Translations under genes and position numbers: made by a program | In this document: positions 1 to 6,920 of the stretch, in pieces | Layout: every line of letters begins with the position of its first letter | Numbering within the stretch: position 1 is the stretch's first letter | Assembly: GCA_036389195.1 (NCBI GenBank) | Contig: DASVQH010000179.1 | Span: 1 to 13,464 of the forward strand | Reading direction: 5' to 3' | Length of the DNA: 13,464 bases | From: JACCYI01 sp036389195 | GTDB lineage: Bacteria > Actinomycetota > Thermoleophilia > Solirubrobacterales > Solirubrobacteraceae | Notes under the pieces: model-generated | What the model was told of the DNA's origin: nothing | Seen by the model: only the letters and a program-made list of their open reading frames with translations | Database searches by the model: none

Positions 1-5
1 CAGGA

Positions 6-24
6 CCGGCGCAGGCTGCGCCGG
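6..24. terminator. GC-rich hairpin at left edge, probable end of an upstream gene
   Basis: A perfect 8-bp inverted repeat (CCGGCGCA / TGCGCCGG) encloses a 3-base loop, and the 12-base palindrome GGGGCCGGCCCC overlaps its end at 23-34. No T-run follows, which is common in very GC-rich genomes. It is probably a transcription end for a gene left of the window. The orientation cannot be told from the window. Confidence 0.4.
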
Positions 25-74
25 GGCCGGCCCCTGCGGATGACGGCGGACGCCGGCGGACCGGCGCGGCGCGT

Positions 75-80
75 CATCAT
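75..80 (+). promoter_or_regulatory. -10-like element 6 bases before the M24 peptidase start
   Basis: CATCAT matches TATAAT at four of six positions and ends six bases before the ATG at 87. Transcription would then start at or next to the start codon, giving a leaderless mRNA. No purine-rich ribosome binding site lies upstream. An 8-base direct repeat CGGCGGAC with a 10-base period (44-51 and 54-61) lies just upstream. No -35 box is recognisable. Confidence 0.3.
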
Positions 81-86
81 CCGGTC

Positions 87-1193
87 ATGACCGATCCCGT
101 CCTCCTCCACGCCGCGCCCGAGACCTCGGCCGACCTCTTCCACGCCGTCCCGGCCGGGATCGGGGATCCCTTCACCTACTTCGAGGTCGACGGGCGGCGC
201 GTCGCGATCATCTCCGTGCTCGACCGCGACGCCGTGGAGGCCCACGGGATCGAGGTCGTCGATCCGTCGGAGCTGGGCCGCGACGAGCTGCTGGCGTCCG
301 GCGCCGACGCGATCGGGCTGGAGGCCGAGACGACGCTGCGCGGGCTGCGGCGCGCGGGGATCGACCACGCGCTCGTGCCGCCCGACTTCCCGGTCTTCCT
401 GGCCGACCACCTGCGCGCCTCGGGCGTCGAGCTGAGCGTCGACGCCGACGCCTTCATGACCCGCCGGCGCGTGAAGACCGCCGCGCAGCTGGAGGGGATC
501 CGCCGCGCGCAGGCCGCCGCCGACGCGGCGATGGGCGTGGCGCGCGACCTCCTGCACGAGGCCCAGGCGGGGCTGACCGCCGAGGAGGTCCGGGCGGCGA
601 TGCAGGCGGTGTGCGCGGAGCGCGGCGCCGACCTGCCCGACGACGTCATCGTCGCCCCCGGCGCCCAGGGCGCGTCGGGCCACGAGTCGGGCTCCGGGCC
701 GATCGAGCCGGGCGTGCCCGTGGTCGTCGACATCTGGCCGCGCGACCGCGCCTCGCGCTGCTGGGCCGACATGACGCGGACGTTCGTCTCCGGCGGCGGC
801 GAGCCGCCCGCGGAGCTCGCGGAGTACTGGCGGCTGTGCAAGGACTCGCTCGACCAGGTGCACGCGGCGATCCGCGCGGGCATAGCCGGCGGCGAGCTGT
901 TCCGGATCTCCTGCCAGCCGTTCATCGACGCGGGCCAGCCGACCCAGCTGACCAAGGAGCCCGGCAAGCCGCTGACCGAGGGGTACTTCCACTCGCTCGG
1001 CCACGGCGTCGGCCTGCAGATCCACGAGCGGCCCTACCTCGGCCGGCTGTCGGACGACCTCGTCGCGGGCGACGTCATCGCGGTCGAGCCGGGGTGCTAC
1101 CGGCCCGGCTTCGGCGGCTGCCGGCTGGAGGATCTCGTGCTCGTGACGGAGGACGGCGGGGAGAACCTGACGAACTTCCCGTACGAGCTCTAG
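87..1193 (+). CDS. M24-family metallopeptidase (Xaa-Pro aminopeptidase/dipeptidase-like)
   Basis: This 368-residue protein has the two-part layout of creatinase/prolidase-type aminopeptidases. A substrate-shaping N-terminal domain covers about residues 1-125, and a pita-bread catalytic domain about 130-368. All five expected dinuclear metal ligands can be read: D215 (VVVDIWP), D228 (WADMTRTF), H306 (GHGVG), E334 (AVEPG) and E348 (RLEDLVL). H313 is also in place in the LQIHE segment. Family members remove N-terminal residues, often before proline, or split X-Pro dipeptides, in the cytoplasm. There is no signal peptide. The exact substrate cannot be assigned, and prolidase, aminopeptidase P or a related hydrolase are all possible. 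The ATG at 87 is chosen because it lies six bases after a -10-like element and gives a normal-length N-domain. A hairpin follows directly, so this is probably a single-gene unit ahead of the purine operon. Confidence 0.9.
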   Translation: MTDPVLLHAAPETSADLFHAVPAGIGDPFTYFEVDGRRVAIISVLDRDAVEAHGIEVVDPSELGRDELLASGADAIGLEAETTLRGLRRAGIDHALVPPDFPVFLADHLRASGVELSVDADAFMTRRRVKTAAQLEGIRRAQAAADAAMGVARDLLHEAQAGLTAEEVRAAMQAVCAERGADLPDDVIVAPGAQGASGHESGSGPIEPGVPVVVDIWPRDRASRCWADMTRTFVSGGGEPPAELAEYWRLCKDSLDQVHAAIRAGIAGGELFRISCQPFIDAGQPTQLTKEPGKPLTEGYFHSLGHGVGLQIHERPYLGRLSDDLVAGDVIAVEPGCYRPGFGGCRLEDLVLVTEDGGENLTNFPYEL

Positions 1194-1224
1194 GGGCCCC
1201 TTCCGGGCCCCTCCAGGGGTTCTT
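1193..1224 (+). terminator. Hairpin terminator after the M24 peptidase
   Basis: GGGGCCC (1193-1199) and GGGCCCC (1205-1211) pair perfectly around the loop CTTCC, starting on the last base of the stop codon. AGGGG (1215-1219) could instead pair with CCCCT. A short T-containing stretch (TTCTT, 1220-1224) follows. It separates the peptidase gene from purC. Confidence 0.55.
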
Positions 1225-1256
1225 CGCGCGCGTGCGGACGCCGCCGGTTGCGGCGG

Positions 1257-1262
1257 TACTGT
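1257..1262 (+). promoter_or_regulatory. -10-like element before purC
   Basis: TACTGT fits the TANNNT form of an actinobacterial -10 and ends six bases before the GTG at 1269. It would drive a leaderless or near-leaderless purCSQL transcript. No Shine-Dalgarno sequence is visible between the terminator hairpin and the GTG. No convincing -35 element is seen. Confidence 0.35.
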
Positions 1263-1268
1263 GGTTCT

Positions 1269-2150
1269 GTGACCAGCACGCTCGAGCTCCGCCTCCTGAC
1301 CCGCGGGAAGGTCCGCGAGATGTACGAGCTCGGGGACGACCTCCTGATGGTCGCCTCCGACCGGATCTCGACCTACGACGCGATCCACCCGACGCCCATC
1401 CCCGACAAGGGGAAGGTCCTCACCGGGCTGTCGGTGCTGTGGTTCGGCGTCACGGGCGACGTGGTGCCCAACCACCTCGTCTCGGCCACCGACGGGGTGC
1501 CCGACGAGGTCCGCGGCCGGGCGCTGCGCGTGCGGCGGCTGAAGATGCTGCCGGTCGAGTGCGTCATCCGCGGCTACATCAGCGGCTCGGGCTGGAAGGA
1601 CTACCAGCGCACCGGCAGCGTGTCGGGGATCCGGCTGCCCGAGGGCTTGCAGGAGTCCGAGCAGCTGCCCGAGCCGATCTTCACGCCGTCGACCAAGGCC
1701 GAGTCGGGCCACGACGAGTCGATCGACCTGGCGCGGGCCGGCGAGCTCGTGGGGTCGATGGAGCTCGCCGAGCGCCTGCGCGACGTCTCCCTCGCCGTGT
1801 ACGAGCGGGTCTCCGCCCACGCGCGGGAGCGCGGTGTGATCCTCGCGGACACGAAGCTCGAGTTCGGCCTCGACGAGGACGGTCGGCTCGTGCTGGGCGA
1901 TGAGGTCTGCACGCCGGACTCCTCGCGGTTCTGGCCCGCCGAGGGCTACGCGCCGGGGCGCTCGCAGCCGTCGTTCGACAAGCAGTACGTGCGCGACTGG
2001 GCGAGCGGCACGGGCTGGGACAGGAACCCGCCGGCGCCGGAGATCCCGCCGCCGGTCGTCGCGGCGACGCGCGAGCGGTACGCCAAGGCCTACGAGCTGC
2101 TCGCGGACGAGCCGTTCGGCGCGTGGCTCGAACGGGTGGGCGCGGCGTGA
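1269..2150 (+). CDS. purC: Phosphoribosylaminoimidazole-succinocarboxamide (SAICAR) synthase
   Basis: PurC joins CAIR and aspartate using ATP to give SAICAR in IMP synthesis. The 293-residue protein carries the family hallmarks. These are the nucleotide-binding RGKVREMYELG near residues 12-22, the signature LPVECVIRGYISGSGWKDY at 94-112, LADTKLEFG at 192-200 and LGDEVCTPDSSRFWP at 209-223. The length fits the longer form of about 290-300 residues found in actinobacteria and eukaryotes rather than the short form of about 240 found in many other bacteria. GTG 1269 is preferred over the in-frame TTG at 1248. It lies six bases after a -10-like hexamer and puts the conserved RGKV motif at the usual distance from the N-terminus. 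It is the first gene of purC-purS-purQ-purL. Its stop overlaps the purS start (GTGA), which suggests translational coupling. Confidence 0.97.
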   Translation: MTSTLELRLLTRGKVREMYELGDDLLMVASDRISTYDAIHPTPIPDKGKVLTGLSVLWFGVTGDVVPNHLVSATDGVPDEVRGRALRVRRLKMLPVECVIRGYISGSGWKDYQRTGSVSGIRLPEGLQESEQLPEPIFTPSTKAESGHDESIDLARAGELVGSMELAERLRDVSLAVYERVSAHARERGVILADTKLEFGLDEDGRLVLGDEVCTPDSSRFWPAEGYAPGRSQPSFDKQYVRDWASGTGWDRNPPAPEIPPPVVAATRERYAKAYELLADEPFGAWLERVGAA

Positions 2151-2449
2151 GGGCCCGCGTCCTCATCCGGCCGAAGGCCGGCATCCTCGATCCGCAGGGT
2201 CAGACCGTCGAGCGCGCCCTGCCGGCGCTCGGGTTCGACGGCGTCACCAACGTGCACGTCGGCCGGCTCGTGGAGCTCGACGTCGAGGACCCGTCGCGGC
2301 TGCCCGAGATGTGCGAGGCGCTGCTGGCGAACCCGCTGATCGAGGACTACGAAATAGAGTCCCCTGCGGGGCATCCGGCCACGCAGTCTGAGCCCAACTC
2401 TCGCCATCCGGGCGATCGTGACCGCTCCGCTCCTGGGGTTGGTCAGTGA
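2147..2449 (+). CDS. purS: FGAM synthase subunit PurS, with a non-standard C-terminal tail
   Basis: PurS is the small subunit that bridges PurQ and PurL in the three-part formylglycinamidine synthase. The first 70 or so residues are typical: an RARVLIRPKAGILDPQGQ strand-turn start, the VHVGRLVELDVED centre, and a helix and strand ending LLANPLIEDYEIE. Family members normally stop close to that point, at about 80 residues. Here the frame continues another 30 or so residues to a total of 100, with a Pro/Ser/Arg-rich sequence that I do not recognise. Codon use changes sharply in the tail: 13 of the last 32 codons end in A or T, in a gene set where almost none do. The GTG start overlaps the purC stop, and the TGA overlaps the purQ GTG. 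The family call is firm. The tail may be former intergenic spacer. Confidence 0.93.
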   Translation: MRARVLIRPKAGILDPQGQTVERALPALGFDGVTNVHVGRLVELDVEDPSRLPEMCEALLANPLIEDYEIESPAGHPATQSEPNSRHPGDRDRSAPGVGQ

Positions 2450-3114
2450 AGTTCGGCGTCCTGCGCTTCCCCGGCTCCTGCGACGAGCGCGACGCGGCGC
2501 TCGCGGCCGCGAAGGTCGGCGAGTCGGAGATCCTCTGGCACCAGGACCGCGAGATCCCGGGTGACGTCGACGCGATCATCGTCCCCGGCGGCTTCTCCTA
2601 CGGCGACTACCTGCGCGTCGGGGCGATCGCCCGGTTCTCGCCGATCATGGCCGCGGTCGAGCGCTTCGCGCGCACCGGCGGTCCCGTGCTCGGCATCTGC
2701 AACGGCTTCCAGGTCCTCTGCGAGGCGGGGCTGCTGCCCGGCGCGCTGCTGCCCAACACGTCGCTGCGCTTCCTGTGCCGCCAGGTGGAGCTCGACGTCG
2801 TCTCCACGGAGACCGCCTGGACCCGGGCCTGCGACCCCGGCGAGCGCCTGTCCGTGCCGGTGAAGCACACGACCGGCCGCTACTACGCGCCAGAGCCCGT
2901 GCTCGAGGAGATGGAGGCACACGGGCAGATCGTCCTGCGCTACGCCTCCGGATACAACCCCAACGGGTCGGTGGCGGACATCGCCGGCGTCGCCAACGCG
3001 GCGGGGAACGTCGTCGGCCTGATGCCGCATCCGGAGCACGCCGTCGATCCGCTGACCGGCTCGGTCGACGGGCTCAAGCTGTTCGCGTCGGTCGCGGTGC
3101 CGGTGCCGGCCTGA
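2446..3114 (+). CDS. purQ: FGAM synthase subunit PurQ (glutaminase)
   Basis: PurQ is the class I glutamine amidotransferase that hydrolyses glutamine and passes ammonia to PurL to convert FGAR to FGAM. The 222-residue product shows the full catalytic triad: nucleophile C85 in LGICNGFQVLCEAGLLPGA, with H195 and E197 in LMPHPEHA. The oxyanion-loop motif VPGGFSYGDYLR lies at 46-57. The N-terminus reads RFPGSCDERDA instead of the common FPGSNCD. This agrees with the actinobacterial pattern (FPGTLDD in mycobacteria), so it looks like lineage variation and not a defect. The GTG start overlaps the purS stop by four bases (GTGA). The stop overlaps the purL ATG by one base. Confidence 0.97.
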   Translation: MKFGVLRFPGSCDERDAALAAAKVGESEILWHQDREIPGDVDAIIVPGGFSYGDYLRVGAIARFSPIMAAVERFARTGGPVLGICNGFQVLCEAGLLPGALLPNTSLRFLCRQVELDVVSTETAWTRACDPGERLSVPVKHTTGRYYAPEPVLEEMEAHGQIVLRYASGYNPNGSVADIAGVANAAGNVVGLMPHPEHAVDPLTGSVDGLKLFASVAVPVPA

Positions 3115-5300
3115 TGTCGTCCGCCGCGTCCGCGCGTCACCGCGAGCTGGGGCTCACCGACAGCGAGTACGACCTCATCGTCGAGAAGCTGGGGCGCGAG
3201 CCCGACGAGGTCGAGCTGGCCGTCTTCAGCCTCATGTGGTCGGAGCACTGCGGCTACAAGCACTCGCGCAAGGTCCTGCGCACGCTGCCCACCGAGGGCC
3301 CGCGCGTCGTCATGGGTCCGGGGGAGAACGCCGGGGCGGTCGACGTCGGCGACGGGCTGGCGTGCGCGTTCAAGGTCGAGTCCCACAACCACCCCAGCGC
3401 GGTAGAGCCGTTCCAGGGCGCGGCGACCGGCGTCGGCGGCATCCTGCGCGACGTCTTCGCGGTGGGCGCGCGGCCGGTGGCGATCCTCGACTCGCTGCGC
3501 TTCGGCGAGCCGGCCACCTCCGCACGCTCGCGCTACCTGCTCGAGCACGCGGTGGCGGGGATCGGCCACTACGGCAACTCGATCGGCGTGGCCACCGTCG
3601 GCGGCGAGATCTACTTCGAGAGCGCCTACGAGCACAACTGCCTGGTCAACGCGATGTGCCTCGGGCTGATCGAGACCGAGCGGCTGATCCGCAGCGCCGC
3701 CGCGGGCGTCGGCAACGTCGTGGTGCTGTTCGGCGCGCGCACGGGGCGCGACGGCATCGGCGGCGCGTCGGTGCTGGCCAGCGCCGAGCTGGGGGAGGGC
3801 GACGCCGCCAAGCGCCCGACCGTCCAGATCGGCGACCCGTTCGAGGAGAAGAAGCTGCTGGAGTGCTCGCTCGAGCTGCTCGACCGCGACCTGCTCGTGT
3901 CGCTGCAGGACCTCGGCGCCGCGGGGCTGACCTCGTCGTCGGCCGAGATGGCCTCCAAGGGCGAGGTCGGCATCGACCTCGACGTCCGCAAGGTCCCGCT
4001 GCGCGAGGCCGACATGGAGCCGTTCGAGATCATGATCTCGGAGTCCCAGGAGCGCATGCTCTGCGTCGTCGAGCCCGACGACGTCGCCGACGTGCTCGCG
4101 GTCTGCGAGCGCTGGGAGACGCGGGCGACGGCGGTCGGCGTGGTCACCGACACGCGCCGGCTGCGGGTGTTCGACGGCGAGGCGCTGGTCGGCGACATGC
4201 CCGTCGAGGCGCTGGTCGACGACTGCCCCGTCTACGACCTCGCGCCCGCCCCGCCGGCCGTGGGGCTCTATCCCGCGCCCGAGCGCGTCATCGCCGACGA
4301 GGCGCCCGCGGCCGAGACGCTGCTGGCGCTGCTCGGCTCGGCCAACCTCGCCTCGCGGCGCTGGGCGTTCGAGCAGTACGACTGCCTGGTCGGCTCGGCC
4401 ACCGTCCGCCGCCCCGAGGCGGCCGACGCCGCGGTTCTGCGGCTGCCGGACTCGAAGCGCGCGCTCGGCGTCTCCATCGACGGCAACGGCCGGCGCGTGG
4501 CGATCGACCCGTACCGCGGCGCCGTCGAAGCCGTCGTCGAGTGCTCGGCCAACCTGGCCTGCGTCGGCGCCGAGCCTCTCGGCCTCACCAACTGCCTGAA
4601 CTTCGGCAACCCGGAGAAGCCCCACATCGCCTATCAGCTGACGCGCGCCGTGGCGGGCCTCGCCGACGCCTGCCGCGCGCTCGGCGCGCCGGTCGTCGGC
4701 GGCAACGTCTCGCTCTACAACGAGGGCGGCGGCGGCCCGATCTATCCGACGCCGGTGGTCGGCATGGTCGGCGAGATCCCCGACGCCGAGCGCGCCGGGC
4801 GGCTCGGCTTCGCCCGCGAGGGCGACGCGGTCGCGCTGATCGCGGCGGGCAGCTGGGCGCCGTCGCTGATCGGGTCCGAGCTGGCCAAGCTGCGCGGCGC
4901 GCCGCTCGAGGGCGAGCTGCCCTCCGCGGACCTCGGCGAGCTGCGGGCGACGCACGCGGCCGTCCGCCAGGCCGTCCGCTCCGGCGCGCTGCGCTCGGCG
5001 CACGACGTCGCCGAGGGCGGCGTGGCGATCGCGCTGGCCGAGTGCTGCATCGCCGGCGGGCTCGGCGCCACGGTGGACGTCGCACCGCTGCTCGAGCGCT
5101 CGGCCGACGCGCTGTTCGGCGAGGGGCCCGGCGCGTTCGTGGTCTCCGGCCCGGCCGAGGCGCTGCGGGCGTTCGGCGGTGCCGCGATCCCCCTCGGCAC
5201 GGTCGGCGGCCCGCAGCTGCGCCTCGGCGACGAGATCGCCGTCGACGTCGCCGAGCTCTCGCGCGTCCACGCCCACGGGCTCGCCGACCTCCTGCACTAG
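3114..5300 (+). CDS. purL: FGAM synthase subunit PurL
   Basis: PurL is the large ATP-dependent subunit that amidates FGAR to FGAM with ammonia delivered by PurQ. The 728-residue length matches the small stand-alone PurL, not the fused proteobacterial form of about 1300 residues. Conserved blocks are in order. They are SEHCGYKHS at 43-51 (with the conserved His45), GENAGAVDVGDG at 70-81, VESHNHPS at 88-95, EPFQGAATGVGGILRD at 98-113, QDLGAAGLTSSSAEMAS at 265-281, and a second half containing SIDGNGRR and GGNVSLYNEGGGGPIYPTP. The ATG at 3114 shares its A with the purQ TGA, so translation is probably coupled. No upstream ribosome binding site is seen. A short hairpin follows, and the operon appears to end here. 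A longer upstream reading frame is only an extension into purQ. Confidence 0.97.
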   Translation: MSSAASARHRELGLTDSEYDLIVEKLGREPDEVELAVFSLMWSEHCGYKHSRKVLRTLPTEGPRVVMGPGENAGAVDVGDGLACAFKVESHNHPSAVEPFQGAATGVGGILRDVFAVGARPVAILDSLRFGEPATSARSRYLLEHAVAGIGHYGNSIGVATVGGEIYFESAYEHNCLVNAMCLGLIETERLIRSAAAGVGNVVVLFGARTGRDGIGGASVLASAELGEGDAAKRPTVQIGDPFEEKKLLECSLELLDRDLLVSLQDLGAAGLTSSSAEMASKGEVGIDLDVRKVPLREADMEPFEIMISESQERMLCVVEPDDVADVLAVCERWETRATAVGVVTDTRRLRVFDGEALVGDMPVEALVDDCPVYDLAPAPPAVGLYPAPERVIADEAPAAETLLALLGSANLASRRWAFEQYDCLVGSATVRRPEAADAAVLRLPDSKRALGVSIDGNGRRVAIDPYRGAVEAVVECSANLACVGAEPLGLTNCLNFGNPEKPHIAYQLTRAVAGLADACRALGAPVVGGNVSLYNEGGGGPIYPTPVVGMVGEIPDAERAGRLGFAREGDAVALIAAGSWAPSLIGSELAKLRGAPLEGELPSADLGELRATHAAVRQAVRSGALRSAHDVAEGGVAIALAECCIAGGLGATVDVAPLLERSADALFGEGPGAFVVSGPAEALRAFGGAAIPLGTVGGPQLRLGDEIAVDVAELSRVHAHGLADLLH

Positions 5301-5314
5301 GCGGAACCTCCGCC
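5300..5314 (+). terminator. Short hairpin at the end of the purCSQL operon
   Basis: GGCGGA and TCCGCC pair around a 3-base ACC loop, starting on the last base of the purL stop. There is no T-run, so termination strength is uncertain. It is the only hairpin between purL and the next gene that sits directly at the purL end. Confidence 0.4.
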
Positions 5315-5329
5315 GGCGAACATCCGCGC

Positions 5330-5358
5330 TGGTGTTCTCACCACTCGGCAGTCATACT
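5330..5358 (+). promoter_or_regulatory. Candidate promoter and operator of the secreted-protein gene
   Basis: CATACT (5353-5358) matches TATAAT at four of six positions and ends eight bases before the TTG start at 5367, consistent with a leaderless mRNA. Just upstream is a perfect inverted repeat, TGGTG-TTCT-CACCA (5330-5343), placed where an operator or activator site would lie. No -35 consensus is recognisable. Confidence 0.3.
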
Positions 5359-5366
5359 CCGCGGCC

Positions 5367-6920
5367 TTGCGCCGTCCAGTCCTCCTCGGGGTGCTCGCCG
5401 TCTCCGGTCTTCTCGGGGTGGGGACGGGTCAGGCCGCCGCGGCGTGGCAGGCGCCCGAGCTGCTGACCGACCGCGGCTTCTCCCCGGTGGTCGCGGCGAA
5501 CGCCCGCGGCGATGCCGCCGTGGCCTACACCCCCGCCGGGGACTTCATGTCCGGGGACGGCGTGGCCGTGGCGGTCGCGCCTGCCGGGCAGGGCTTCGGC
5601 GCGCCCGAGGTCCTCGCTGCGCACAAGCGGTGGGGCGTCCGCGTGGCGGTGGCCGAGAACGGCGACGTCTTCGCGGTCGCCGACCTCGACGACGGCTGCT
5701 CGGCCTGGATCCGGCCGGCGGGAGCTGACCGCTTCGGCGCGCCGCAGGCACTGCCGATGGAGAACTGCGACCTCGCCGCGGGCGACGGCGGCGATGCCGT
5801 GGTGATCGGCTCGCACGGCTCCCGCGGGCGCAACGGCGGGGCGTGGCGTCGCGGTGCGGGCGAGCCCTTCACCGACACCGGCATGGTGGACGGCACGCGC
5901 GAGGGCCGCATCGCCTTCGGCGGCGGCCGCTACTTCGTCGGCACTTCTGGCTGGGCCGACGCGTACGTCCTCGAGCTCCGCGGCGCCGAGCTGGTCGAGG
6001 AGCGCTCGCTCGGGTACGCCTGGTACGAGCGGATGTGGGTCTCCGGCCGGGGCGACGTGCTCGCCGAGTACAAGAACACCGACCACACGTACCACCGGTC
6101 CATCGCCGCGCCGGGCCAGCCGTTCGCCGAGGTGCCGTTCCACTCCGGCCTCGGAGCCGACGGGACGCTCGCGAGCCTGCGCCCCGACGGGTCGGCGATC
6201 GACGTCGTGGCGGCCGACGGCTCCACGTCGACCGAGTCGGTGCCGCCCGGCTTCCAGCCGTCCGGGGACCTCGAGTTCCTGCGCGTCGACCCGGCGGGGC
6301 TCCCCACCGTCTTCACGCACGAGCCCGAGCCCCCCGAGCGCTCCGGCCCCGACCGCTTCCGCCGCCCGCTGTTCGCCCAGCGCGCCGCCGGCGGCGGATG
6401 GTGCCCGTCGCAGCTCTGGTCGCGCCACGGCGTGATCCCCGCGGGCATCCAGTTCGCGGGCACGGGCGACGGCGCCGCCGCGGCGTGGCAGCGGATGGAG
6501 TCGAGCCAGATCTACGTCCGCCGCTACCGCGCCGACGGCGGCTGCCCGGCGGCGCCGCCCGAAGAGCCGGCACCCGCGCCGGTCGCGTCACCGACGACCG
6601 TCGCAGCACCCACGGCCGCAGGCCCGCCGGTTCCGGGAGCACGCCTCGTACCGCTCACGCCGCCCGGCGCCCTGCGCGCGCGCCGCCGCGCCGGTGGACG
6701 GGTCGTCGTGACCTGGCGCAAGGTGCCCGGCGCGGCGCGCTACCGCGTGAAGGCGCGGATCGCCGCTCGCCGCACCAGCAGGCGAGTGCGCCGCGTCGCG
6801 ACCTCGCGGCTCGTGCTGCGACGCGTGCCGGCCCGCGCGCGGGTCGCCATCAGCGTGGCGGCGGTCGGCCGCGACAGCGTCGTCGGCCGCGCGGCCCGGA
6901 TCCGGGTCAGCTCACGCTGA
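5367..6920 (+). CDS. Secreted protein of unknown function with propeller-like repeats and an FN3-like C-terminus
   Basis: I do not recognise a specific function. The 517-residue product starts with a clear signal peptide: MRRP, a hydrophobic run at about 5-19, and a cleavage-type GQAAAA before W27. Residues 27-390 contain loose repeats. W/F-x-A-P-x-x-L recurs at about 27, 77 and 123, each followed by a VAVA..GD.. strand pair. This spacing of about 46-50 residues is like beta-propeller blades. A Pro/Ala/Thr linker spans about 392-430. Residues 431-517 resemble a fibronectin type III domain (VVVTWRKVPGAARYRV) and are very rich in arginine. C111, C134, C346 and C393 could form disulfides outside the cell. 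No sortase motif or C-terminal membrane anchor is visible, so it is probably released or held through the FN3 tail. TTG 5367 is chosen because it directly precedes the signal peptide. The gene stands alone between two purine units, with no visible link to them. Confidence 0.75.
   Translation: MRRPVLLGVLAVSGLLGVGTGQAAAAWQAPELLTDRGFSPVVAANARGDAAVAYTPAGDFMSGDGVAVAVAPAGQGFGAPEVLAAHKRWGVRVAVAENGDVFAVADLDDGCSAWIRPAGADRFGAPQALPMENCDLAAGDGGDAVVIGSHGSRGRNGGAWRRGAGEPFTDTGMVDGTREGRIAFGGGRYFVGTSGWADAYVLELRGAELVEERSLGYAWYERMWVSGRGDVLAEYKNTDHTYHRSIAAPGQPFAEVPFHSGLGADGTLASLRPDGSAIDVVAADGSTSTESVPPGFQPSGDLEFLRVDPAGLPTVFTHEPEPPERSGPDRFRRPLFAQRAAGGGWCPSQLWSRHGVIPAGIQFAGTGDGAAAAWQRMESSQIYVRRYRADGGCPAAPPEEPAPAPVASPTTVAAPTAAGPPVPGARLVPLTPPGALRARRRAGGRVVVTWRKVPGAARYRVKARIAARRTSRRVRRVATSRLVLRRVPARARVAISVAAVGRDSVVGRAARIRVSSR

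Noticed and set aside
44..61. Direct repeat CGGCGGAC with a 10-base period upstream of the M24 gene
   Set aside because: It is noted in the promoter entry only. In sequence this GC-rich, short GC-only repeats are expected by chance.
2607..2870. Short minus-strand frames inside purQ and other genes
   Set aside because: They have no start context, no motifs and full overlap with conserved coding sequence.
2940..5297. 785-codon open frame on the minus strand opposite purL
   Set aside because: It lies exactly opposite a fully conserved PurL. Its Arg/Ala/Asp/Gly/Val-rich sequence without motifs is the usual antisense shadow in GC-rich DNA.
3236..5728. 830-codon plus-strand open frame overlapping purL and the secreted-protein gene
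   Set aside because: It is almost entirely Arg/Ala/Gly/Pro, out of frame with two supported genes, and contains no motif.
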